From: Phycisphaerae bacterium
Lineage (GTDB): Bacteria; Planctomycetota; Phycisphaerae; UBA1845; Fen-1342
NCBI GenBank assembly: GCA_028277645.1
Contig: JANQFV010000019.1
Coordinates: 1-64,000 of the forward strand
DNA length: 64,000 nucleotides
Reading direction: 5' to 3'
Below are positions 28,379 to 36,320 of the stretch, piece after piece (position 1 is the first letter of the stretch; every line of letters starts with the position of its first letter). Below the pieces are notes generated by a model. That model was not told the DNA's origin and did no database searches. It saw nothing but the letters and a program-made list of their open reading frames with translations. The position numbers were made by a program, and so were the translations under genes.

Positions 28379-30334
28379 ATGCCACATTCCAAGCTGTTAT
28401 GGACCCCATCGAACGAGCAGGTACAGCGATCGCAGATGTACGCGTTTCTGACGCGCATCGTCGACAGGTTCGGCATCGCCGCCGACTGGGAGTCGCTGCG
28501 CACCTGGGCAATCAAGAACCCTGCTGATTGCTGGCGCGAAGTGCTCGAGTTTGCTGAGATCGAGCCGTCAACGCTGGCGTCGAGCGTGATGAGCGGCTCC
28601 GGCATGCTCAACACGCGCTGGTTCGAAGGCATGCAACTCAACTACGCGCGGCACCTGTTGCGCCACACGGGCGACGAACCCGCCCTGATCGCGCACACCG
28701 AACGCGACCAGGTCACCACCATCTCGCGCGATGAGCTCCGCGCCGAGGCCGCCCGCGCCGCCGCCGCTTTGCGAAACGCCGGCGTATCGAAAGGTGATCG
28801 CGTCGGCGGCTTCCTGCCCAACATCCCTGAGACCATCATCGCGATGCTCGGCGGAGCGAGCCTCGGCGCCATCTGGTCATCATGCTCGCCCGACTTCGGC
28901 GTTCGCGGCGTGCTCGATCGCTTCGGCCAGATCGAGCCCACCGTGCTGGTTGTTACCGACGGCTATACCTACGGCGGCAAACGCTTCGAAACGCTGCCGC
29001 GCGTCGCCGAGATGCTGCCGCAACTGCCCAGCGTCAAGAAGGTCGTGGTCATCCCGTTCCTCGACGAATCGCCGGACATCTCCAGCCTTCCGAACGCGGT
29101 CCTCTGGCGCCATTTTCTCGGCCCGGTCGATCAGCCGACACCGGACCTGATGTTCGAGGAAGTCCCGTTCGACCACCCGCTGTTCATCATGTACTCGTCC
29201 GGCACCACCGGCGTGCCCAAGTGCATCGTCCACGGCCACGGCGGCACACTACTCCAGCACATGAAGGAGCTGATGCTGCATTGCGACCTCCGCGCCGGCG
29301 AGCGTATTTTCTACTTCACCACTTGCGGCTGGATGATGTGGAACTGGCTCGTCAGCGGGCTGGGAGCCGGTGCGACGCTGATCCTCTACGAAGGCAACCC
29401 CGGCTATCCGACGATGGATCGCCTGTGGCAACTCGCCGAAGACACGCAGCTCCATATCTTCGGCACCAGTGCCAAGTACATCGCCGCCTGCCAGAAGGCC
29501 GACCTGCACCCCGGACGCGATCACAACCTGGCCAACCTGCGCGCGATCTGCTCGACCGGCTCTCCGTTGAGCGCCGAGCTCTTCGAATGGACCTACGACC
29601 GCGTGAAACAGGACCACATGCTCGCGTCCATCTGTGGCGGTACCGACATCATCTCGTGCTTCATTCTCGGCAACCCTCTGTTGCCCGTGTACGCCGGCGA
29701 GGTGCAGTGCTGTGGACTCGGCATGGACGTGCAGGCATGGGACGAACAGCAGCGGCCCGTGAAGAACGAAAAGGCCGAACTTGTATGCTGCATTCCGTTC
29801 CCGTCGCAACCAGTGTCATTCTGGAACGACCCCGACAACGCCAAGTACTCCGCGGCCTACTTCGAGCACTACCCCGATCACGACGTCTGGCGTCACGGCG
29901 ATTTCATCGAGATCACTGACACGGGAGGCATCATCGTCTACGGCCGATCCGACGCGACGCTAAATCCGGGCGGCGTTCGTATCGGAACGGCCGAAATCTA
30001 CCGCGTTGTCGAGGGCATGGAAGAGATTGTCGACAGTATCGTCGTCGGTCGCGATACAGAAGATGACGACGTGGAAGTGTGCCTGTTCGTTGTCCTTCGC
30101 CCGGGCCTTGCGCTCGACACGCCGCTGGCCAAGCAGATTCGCGGCGCAATCGCCGAGGGCTGCACGCGTCGGCACGTGCCCAAGCACATCCGACAGGTGC
30201 AGGACATCCCCTACACCATCAGCGGCAAGAAAGTCGAGATCGCGGTGCGCCGCATGATCCACGGACAAACCGTCCCCAATCGTGACGCACTGAAGAACCC
30301 CGACGCCCTTGGCGAGTACGCGCAGCTATTCTGA
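28379..30334 (+). CDS. Acetoacetyl-CoA synthetase (acetoacetate--CoA ligase)
   Basis: A 651-residue adenylate-forming enzyme. The N-terminal ACAS_N region (LWTPSNEQVQRSQMYAF; WFEGMQLNYARHLLR) is typical. The AMP-binding P-loop is MYSSGTTGVPKCIVHGHGG (about residue 270), then TTCGWMMWNWLVSGL, ASICGGTDIISCF, WRHGDFIE and GRSDATLNPGGVRIG. The C-terminal acetylation/catalytic Lys region is ISGKKVEIAVRR. The NYARHLL and TTCGWMMWNWL segments point to acetoacetyl- rather than acetyl-CoA synthetase. It converts acetoacetate, ATP and CoA to acetoacetyl-CoA, AMP and PPi, feeding ketone bodies to central metabolism. GGAGG stands 10 nt before the ATG, directly after a hairpin. Confidence 0.92.
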   Translation: MPHSKLLWTPSNEQVQRSQMYAFLTRIVDRFGIAADWESLRTWAIKNPADCWREVLEFAEIEPSTLASSVMSGSGMLNTRWFEGMQLNYARHLLRHTGDEPALIAHTERDQVTTISRDELRAEAARAAAALRNAGVSKGDRVGGFLPNIPETIIAMLGGASLGAIWSSCSPDFGVRGVLDRFGQIEPTVLVVTDGYTYGGKRFETLPRVAEMLPQLPSVKKVVVIPFLDESPDISSLPNAVLWRHFLGPVDQPTPDLMFEEVPFDHPLFIMYSSGTTGVPKCIVHGHGGTLLQHMKELMLHCDLRAGERIFYFTTCGWMMWNWLVSGLGAGATLILYEGNPGYPTMDRLWQLAEDTQLHIFGTSAKYIAACQKADLHPGRDHNLANLRAICSTGSPLSAELFEWTYDRVKQDHMLASICGGTDIISCFILGNPLLPVYAGEVQCCGLGMDVQAWDEQQRPVKNEKAELVCCIPFPSQPVSFWNDPDNAKYSAAYFEHYPDHDVWRHGDFIEITDTGGIIVYGRSDATLNPGGVRIGTAEIYRVVEGMEEIVDSIVVGRDTEDDDVEVCLFVVLRPGLALDTPLAKQIRGAIAEGCTRRHVPKHIRQVQDIPYTISGKKVEIAVRRMIHGQTVPNRDALKNPDALGEYAQLF

Positions 30335-30427
30335 ACGCCTCCTTCGCCATCCATATATAATGCACGCGTATGCTGATCACCGCGTGTGCGCTCCGCAATC
30401 GATAGACTCTAACGCAGAGGTATCACT

Positions 30428-31897
30428 ATGTACCCCGTGCGAGCCATCCTCTTCACGTGCTGCGCGCTGCTGCTGCTTCTGCCCACTGCCTGTCTGCGCC
30501 CCGAGAAACAGAATCAGGAGCCAGCGCCCCAACCACAAGCACAACCCGCACCGACCGTCGACGCCAACCTCGGCCCCCGGCTTCGTCGTGAGCTCGACGC
30601 CTTTGACCGGTTCTTCGAAAACACTATCGACCGCGCCGCGGCGACAATCGAAAGGACCGTAACCAGCCGCGCGCAGCGCCGCGCGTTGCTCACCTGGAAG
30701 CTGCGCATGGTCACAGCCTGCCACGATACGACCGATCATTTGAACCCGGCCCAGGCACTCCGCGAAACCTGGGCACTGTGCATCCGCCAGCGCGCTGCCC
30801 TCGAGACGGGGTCTTTGTGCGAGGCGTTCGGTGAGAAGCAGGAGGTGGCGCTCAACGCCGCCAAGCGTGCGGAACGTGAGATCACGCGCATCGCCCGTAT
30901 CGCAATTCGCGAGGCGGAGTTTGACCGTGCCGCCGAACACGTCGCAGAATACGCCGCGAGTACCCCGCTCGACACCTCCTTCACCGCCCAGCATGCACCG
31001 CGTACCGACGGCGCCCAGCCGGCGATGAAGCAGTTTGGCGAGTGGTTCGCTGCCCCGCTGGCTCCGTTTCAGACCATCAACAAGATCAACAAGGGCGCTG
31101 ACGCCATTGCCGAACTCCGCCCCACCGCCGAGCGCTTCACCGATGTTGTCGAGGGCCTGCCCGCACACAGCCGACTGCAACTGGAGCTGCTGCTGCTGAC
31201 GATCGAGGAGATGGAGTCGATCCAGGCCGCCCTCGAGGACTTCGCAACGTTCGCAGACAGTTCGGCCCGTCTAGCGGCAAGTGCCCAGGAGCTGCCGGAG
31301 AAGGTCCGCGCCGAAGCAGCGCAACTTATGGAAGACATCGACGCCCATCAGGGCGAACTGCAGAAGACGATCGGCGAAACCCGCTCCACAATTGACACAC
31401 TCAACGCCGGATTGGCCGACGCCCGCGAGGTCGCCGCAACTGTCGAGCGGTCCATCAACGCCGCCAGCGATGCGGCCCGCGCGTGGGAACAAACCGCGAA
31501 CGCCGTCCGCGAGACGATCGGCGCGCTCGATACGCTGAAGCCGAATTCACTTGAGTCGCCGCAGCCGTCCAACGAAGCCGTCGGACAAAGCGCCGAGCAG
31601 TCCAAGCCCTTCGACATCAACGATTACGCAAACACCGCGGAGCGCGTGACCCAAACCGCCGTCGAGATTCGCACGTTGCTGGAAGACGTGCGGGCCTTAC
31701 TGGAATCCAACGAGCTGCGCGGCAATCTCGCCAACGTGCGCGAGCAGACCCACCAAACGATCGATTACACGCAGGCGCAGCTCAACCACTGGACCGATCA
31801 CGCCGCCCTGCGCGTCGCGCAGCTAATCGCGCTCACGTTCGCGTTGATCGTGATTTACCGCCTCGTGTTCCGCCGACGGCCGCAACCCGCAGCGTAG
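30428..31897 (+). CDS. Coiled-coil envelope protein with signal sequence and C-terminal membrane helix
   Basis: A 489-residue protein. The N-terminal signal ends in LPTAC (a possible lipobox at Cys22, with a non-ideal Pro at -3). A Pro/Gln/Ala-rich linker follows. Long amphipathic helices fill most of the protein, with many Ala/Glu/Arg heptads at about 265-360 and 400-450 that should form coiled coils. A hydrophobic helix (about 465-483) and an Arg-rich end close it. It would span the periplasm between two membrane attachments, but no known family is recognised. The ribosome-binding site is GCAGAGG about 9 nt before the ATG. The gene is alone, 93 bp after the synthetase. Confidence 0.65.
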   Translation: MYPVRAILFTCCALLLLLPTACLRPEKQNQEPAPQPQAQPAPTVDANLGPRLRRELDAFDRFFENTIDRAAATIERTVTSRAQRRALLTWKLRMVTACHDTTDHLNPAQALRETWALCIRQRAALETGSLCEAFGEKQEVALNAAKRAEREITRIARIAIREAEFDRAAEHVAEYAASTPLDTSFTAQHAPRTDGAQPAMKQFGEWFAAPLAPFQTINKINKGADAIAELRPTAERFTDVVEGLPAHSRLQLELLLLTIEEMESIQAALEDFATFADSSARLAASAQELPEKVRAEAAQLMEDIDAHQGELQKTIGETRSTIDTLNAGLADAREVAATVERSINAASDAARAWEQTANAVRETIGALDTLKPNSLESPQPSNEAVGQSAEQSKPFDINDYANTAERVTQTAVEIRTLLEDVRALLESNELRGNLANVREQTHQTIDYTQAQLNHWTDHAALRVAQLIALTFALIVIYRLVFRRRPQPAA

Positions 31898-31990
31898 TGA
31901 CCGACGTCAGAAGTGCCACCGCGGTGTCAGCAGTGGTCTGGCTCCGAGTTCTACACTGCTCATAGAGCAATGGCACACACGCCGTGCGCC

Positions 31991-33547
31991 CTACTCCACC
32001 CGCATCAACCGCCGCCCCCAGTGCTCCTGCCCGAACATGTCTGTCGTCCGCACTTCGATCAGGTGCGTACCCGCCGGCGGATCGGCCGGCAAATGCCCGA
32101 CCCATACGTGCGGAGAGTTCTCCAGCCGCGGCAGCTTCCGCCCGCGCGGCGGATCGTCACCCTTTTCAGCCGCCTTCAGCGCCGCGTAATACGGATCGGG
32201 CCGCTCGCTGCGTTCCATCTGCGTCCACGGACCGCGATTGAACCGCATCTCGACCTTCGCACGCTCCGAGCCCATGAAGAAGTTGGCGACGACCTCGGTT
32301 TCCGCCGCCTTAGCCGATTTGACCACCTCGGGCGTCCAGATGTTCATCTGGTATTCGACCGGTCGGCGCGCCGCCTGGAATCGATACGAGTACTCCGTGC
32401 CGTCAAACGTCGCGACGCACCAACCGTTCGGCCCACCGTCGCGCATCATCGTGTGTGGTACGCCGACTTCATCCGGTGCGCCGCGCCACCAGCTTCCGCT
32501 CGTGGTCACGAACGTCGTGTGGTGATGCGGCTGCGCCCCGGTCCAGCCGTGCTCTTCGCTCAGGAACCAGTGCCGGTGCACGTGCCAGTGCGCCGAGAAT
32601 GACACGGTGTTGGGATGCTCCGCCAACAGCGTGAACAGCTCCTTCCGTTCCGCAATCTCGACGATCGGAATGTGCATCGTCAGGACAACGAGCTGTTCCT
32701 TGTCCAGCAGCGCCAGATCGTTGCGAACAAATTCGAGTTGCTTCGCGCCCAAGCCAGCCGTGTAGTGCCCGTCCTTGTCCTCAGTCGCACCGTGCCAGAC
32801 CACGTCATCGAGCACGACGAAGTGTACCGGACCGTAATCGAACGAGTAGTACGGCGGACCATACGTTCGCTCGTACGCCTCGTCAGAATGCAAATCATGC
32901 TTGGCCGTAAAGTCGATGTCGTGATTGCCGAGGACGTTGTAGAACGGAATCCCGATGTGCGCGACCGCACGATTCAGCGGATCAAAAAGGCGCAAGTCAT
33001 CACCCACCAGATCGCCGAGTGACATGCCGAACGCAGCGTCGATGCCGATCACCTGTTCGACGATATCGTGCGCAAAGAAGTCGACCTCCTGGATCGAGTA
33101 CGGCTGCGAATCGCCGAACAGCAGCACAGTGAACCGATCCGGCTCGGCGCGCTTGTACAGCGGGAAGTCGATCGACGCGGGCAAAGGCCCGGTCGGCGAC
33201 ACGCCGGGATACTTTAGCGCCGCTGGCGATCCAGCCGGTTTGTGGATGTAGTGAAACGCCGGCAGGTTGAGTTCATTCACCGCCGTCATCCAGCCGCGGG
33301 GCTTAATGACAAACAGGATTGTGTCGCCATTTACGGGGAGCTCGTATGCACCGGTCGTGGCCGTCTGCACAATGTCGCGGCCGTTAGACACGCGTACGTC
33401 CGCGACGCCCTGCTCGCCGACATCGCGTCGTCCGTTGTTGTTCCGATCGTGAAACACGACGCCTCGCGCGCGGTCGGCTGCGACGGCGAGCGTTTCTCCG
33501 ACGAGCATCACGGCCACGAGCGTGCAACCCATGCGCATGTGTGCCAT
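31991..33547 (-). CDS. Secreted calcineurin-like metallophosphoesterase
   Basis: A 518-residue exported protein. A signal peptide (about 1-24) is followed by an SdrD-B-like/CNA-B-type beta domain (GVVFHDRNNNGRRDVGEQGVADV, 28-120). The metallophosphoesterase core comes next: LLFGDSQPYS, GMSLGDLVGDD, YNVLGNHDI, LTMHIPIVE and SAHWHVHRHW. The metal-binding Asp, Asn and His residues are all present, except that the first DxH motif reads DSQ. A C-terminal beta domain follows. Proteins of this layout hydrolyse phosphate esters outside the cytoplasm; the substrate is unknown. AAAAGGAGA is perfectly placed before ATG 33547, which decides the start over 33634. Confidence 0.85.
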   Translation of the reverse strand: MAHMRMGCTLVAVMLVGETLAVAADRARGVVFHDRNNNGRRDVGEQGVADVRVSNGRDIVQTATTGAYELPVNGDTILFVIKPRGWMTAVNELNLPAFHYIHKPAGSPAALKYPGVSPTGPLPASIDFPLYKRAEPDRFTVLLFGDSQPYSIQEVDFFAHDIVEQVIGIDAAFGMSLGDLVGDDLRLFDPLNRAVAHIGIPFYNVLGNHDIDFTAKHDLHSDEAYERTYGPPYYSFDYGPVHFVVLDDVVWHGATEDKDGHYTAGLGAKQLEFVRNDLALLDKEQLVVLTMHIPIVEIAERKELFTLLAEHPNTVSFSAHWHVHRHWFLSEEHGWTGAQPHHHTTFVTTSGSWWRGAPDEVGVPHTMMRDGGPNGWCVATFDGTEYSYRFQAARRPVEYQMNIWTPEVVKSAKAAETEVVANFFMGSERAKVEMRFNRGPWTQMERSERPDPYYAALKAAEKGDDPPRGRKLPRLENSPHVWVGHLPADPPAGTHLIEVRTTDMFGQEHWGRRLMRVE

Positions 33548-34071
33548 CACAATCTCCTTTTCGCGTGCTGGAGCATCGCTGGTTCGCGGACTGTACGACC
33601 CGGTCGTAACACCAGCAACCGCGCGTTCGTTCAAACTAGGTTAGGATTTACCTGCCCCTGCCTTCGTCGCCCGCTGGCCCAATGGTCCAATAATACAATT
33701 CGCTGATCAACTTGAGTGCAGTTAGTGGTGGAAAACCCTCTGGGCCGCTCCTTCTCTCGAAGCCAAGCAAAACCGTTCCGTCCGATATCGTCCGCTTTTG
33801 GGTTGAATTCGCACGCGGGCCCAACTACCGTAAAAGCTGGATGGGTTGCGTAATAACTGCCAGGCATGCCATGCCGGCGACGCGACGACGACAGATGTGC
33901 TGGGACCGTTGGGCGTTTCAGATCAACGTGGTCTTGCACGCGCACTCGGTCAATGACGATACGCCCAAAGGCGGTCGTCCCTTGATCGCATTGGCGCGAT
34001 GCCAGGAAGTGAGCGCCCGAAGGAAACAGGAATCAGGCAAAGCTCGTTCTTAGGTTGCTGGGAGAACTGAA
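33548..34071. other. 524-bp intergenic region, no gene recognised
   Basis: This divergent region between the phosphoesterase and the metalloprotease has a lower GC content than its neighbours, especially 33640-33740. Open frames exist on both strands (for example 33712-34053 on plus), but they lack a good start and show no protein-like pattern. The promoters of both flanking genes must lie here. The metalloprotease has GGGAGA about 8 nt before its ATG. Confidence 0.5.
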
Positions 34072-36054
34072 ATGGAAAGCACACGCAGAAAGTCGCTCCT
34101 CACCTGGCGGAATCTCGCCGGTGGTTTCATTGCACTGACCTGTCTGGTCGTTGTCGGCCAGTTCGCGATCGGCCAGGTCGGAGACCGCAATCCCGACGTG
34201 TTTGGACCCACCGCGGCACTCCAGGTGCCGACCTACGCCATCCCCGGCGAAACTCAGGTCAGCACGCTTTACCACGACGGCAGTGAAATCCTCATCGAAA
34301 CGGGCGAAGTCTGGCGCCCGATGTGTGGCTCCACCGCCACCGACCTCACCGAGGACGATATTCAGGCATTCGCTGAAGGCCACGACGCCATCATGAAGGC
34401 CGGCCCCGTCACCGTGATCGACAATACGGCTGGCCGCGCGGGCTTCAACCTCTCATTCTCACTGGGCGGTAGCGTACCGTCGGGCGCCTACGATGCTTTC
34501 GACGACGTAGAGGCCTACTTCGAGGCCATGTTCAGCGACAACATCACCGTGTCCATCAGCGTGACTTTCCAGTCGATGGGTGGCGGCGTGATCGGTTCGA
34601 CCGGCCCCTCGTACGTTTCCAATGTCTCGTACAACACGGTCCGCAACAGCCTCCAGTCCGGACAGGATAGCGACGACTTCATCGAGGACTACCTGCCCCC
34701 CGGCAGCACGATCCCGGTCCGCTTCAACGGCAGCTCCTCCACGGTCACGAACCAGTCGAACGTCGACTTCTGCCGCGCGAATTACAAGGCGGCCATCGGC
34801 ACCTCGTCCGGGTCGGATGCGAGCATGACCTTTAACTCCGACTTCAATTTTGACTACGATCCCAGCAATGGCGTCGGCGGCGCCATGTCCTTCGTGGACA
34901 CGGCGATCCACGAAGTCGGCCACGCGCTCGGCTTCGTCTCCGGCGCCGACGGCTTCGGCCCCAACTTCACCGCGATGGACATGTATCGCTTCCAGCGCAC
35001 CGACGGTGGCAACGACTACAACCCCGACACCTACTCCGAGCTGGAGACCACACCGCGCCTGGTCGACTACAACAACCCCAACGACGATCACAACTCGGAC
35101 ATCATTGACGCTGAGTACCGCATGTCCGACGGCTCGCCCTACCAAGCCAGCCACTTCCGTGAGCAGTCGTCGCCCTGGATCGGTCAGATGGACCCCGCCC
35201 AGTCCTACGGCGAGACGCACTATCCCACGTTCTTTACCAGCGCCGACATCAACATGTTCGACATCGTCGGCTTCGACTATCCCCCTTGCATCGTCCCGCA
35301 GTTCACCCAGCAGCCTCCGGGAGTGACCGAACTCTGTGCCGGCGGCGACGTCGTGCTCGATGTGGCGGTCAACATCCCCAACCCCGGATTCCAGTGGCAG
35401 AAAGGCAGCCTTGACCTCGTCGATGACGGTGTACACATCTTCGGCGCGACCACCGACACGCTGACCATCGTGAATGTCGACGCGGGTGATACCGCCAGCA
35501 ACTACAAGTGTCTCGTCACGAATCTCGACGACGGTTGCGAATCAACCTCCAACAACGTCACCGTCAACGTCCTCACCCCGGCGACGATCGGCACGCAGCC
35601 CGTGGACCTGCAGGTCGACAAGGGCGCCCTGATCACCATCAGTGTCAGCGCGGCCGGCACCGGCTTGGCGTACCAGTGGTACCACATGGGCGTTCCCGTG
35701 GTCGATGACGGCTACCCCACCTTCGGCGCACAGACCGACACGCTCTTCCGGTATGACGCCGTCTCCGCCTTCACCGGCGAGTACTATTGCGAGATCACCG
35801 GAACCTGCGGCGACGTCACTTCGGATGTCGCCATTATCCAGGTCGGCGCACCTTGCCCGGGCGATGTGGACTGCAACGGTCGGCGTAACTTCGCGGATAT
35901 CAACCCCTTCGTTGCCGCACTGGTCGACGGCATTTACTGCGACAACATCGGCACGAACGCGGATGTGGACGGAAATGGATCGGTCGGCTTCGAAGACATC
36001 AACCCGTTCGTCGAGCTGCTGACCACCAACCCGCTCCCGATTCCGTGTCCGTAG
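34072..36054 (+). CDS. Secreted HExxH metalloprotease with Ig-like domains and dockerin-like C-terminus
   Basis: A 660-residue exported protein. A signal sequence (about 12-36) leads to a protease domain (~75-395) with the zinc motif HEVGHALGF at about residue 279, i.e. HExxHxxGF. This is flanked by MSFVDTAI and, later, NMFDIVGFDY; the arrangement resembles the NF038122-type metalloproteases. Two Ig-like domains follow (about 403-500 and 505-592), each with the Gly-Phe/Tyr-Gln-Trp core and YxC closing strand. The final 65 residues are two calcium-loop repeats (GDVDCNGRRNFADINPFV and DVDGNGSVGFEDINPFV) ending TTNPLPIPCP. It probably degrades proteins at the cell surface or outside. Confidence 0.85.
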   Translation: MESTRRKSLLTWRNLAGGFIALTCLVVVGQFAIGQVGDRNPDVFGPTAALQVPTYAIPGETQVSTLYHDGSEILIETGEVWRPMCGSTATDLTEDDIQAFAEGHDAIMKAGPVTVIDNTAGRAGFNLSFSLGGSVPSGAYDAFDDVEAYFEAMFSDNITVSISVTFQSMGGGVIGSTGPSYVSNVSYNTVRNSLQSGQDSDDFIEDYLPPGSTIPVRFNGSSSTVTNQSNVDFCRANYKAAIGTSSGSDASMTFNSDFNFDYDPSNGVGGAMSFVDTAIHEVGHALGFVSGADGFGPNFTAMDMYRFQRTDGGNDYNPDTYSELETTPRLVDYNNPNDDHNSDIIDAEYRMSDGSPYQASHFREQSSPWIGQMDPAQSYGETHYPTFFTSADINMFDIVGFDYPPCIVPQFTQQPPGVTELCAGGDVVLDVAVNIPNPGFQWQKGSLDLVDDGVHIFGATTDTLTIVNVDAGDTASNYKCLVTNLDDGCESTSNNVTVNVLTPATIGTQPVDLQVDKGALITISVSAAGTGLAYQWYHMGVPVVDDGYPTFGAQTDTLFRYDAVSAFTGEYYCEITGTCGDVTSDVAIIQVGAPCPGDVDCNGRRNFADINPFVAALVDGIYCDNIGTNADVDGNGSVGFEDINPFVELLTTNPLPIPCP

Positions 36055-36120
36055 AACGAAATGCAAGGCATCGGACGCGGCTGGTTGACTGCGACCGATA
36101 ATCTGAGATGAGTAAGAAAG

Positions 36121-36153
36121 CGAGCCCGTGCAACTCTCGGTTGTACGGGCTCG
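36121..36153 (+). terminator. Likely intrinsic terminator after the metalloprotease gene
   Basis: A 14-bp stem (36121-36134 with 36140-36153, one G-U pair) with a 5-nt loop lies 67 nt after the metalloprotease stop. A short T-containing run follows (TGTCTT). This is the best terminator-like structure in the window, and it separates the metalloprotease from the agmatine-deiminase-like gene. Confidence 0.55.
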
Positions 36154-36320
36154 TGTCTTGCGCCCGACGAAAGACCGACAATATGTTGGGCGTCGCACGC
36201 CAGCTTTCTGTACAATGGCGGCATGCGCCAGGATGCGGAATCCTGCATGATCCGTGCGTGACCCGCACGCATCATGCACTAGATATCCAGACCTGATTGT
36301 AGGCCCAAAGGAGCCCCCCG

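Noticed and set aside
33712-34053. Open frame of 113 codons on the plus strand before the metalloprotease
   Set aside because: It starts at TTG without a ribosome-binding site, the protein has no regular pattern, and a similar-length frame lies on the other strand.
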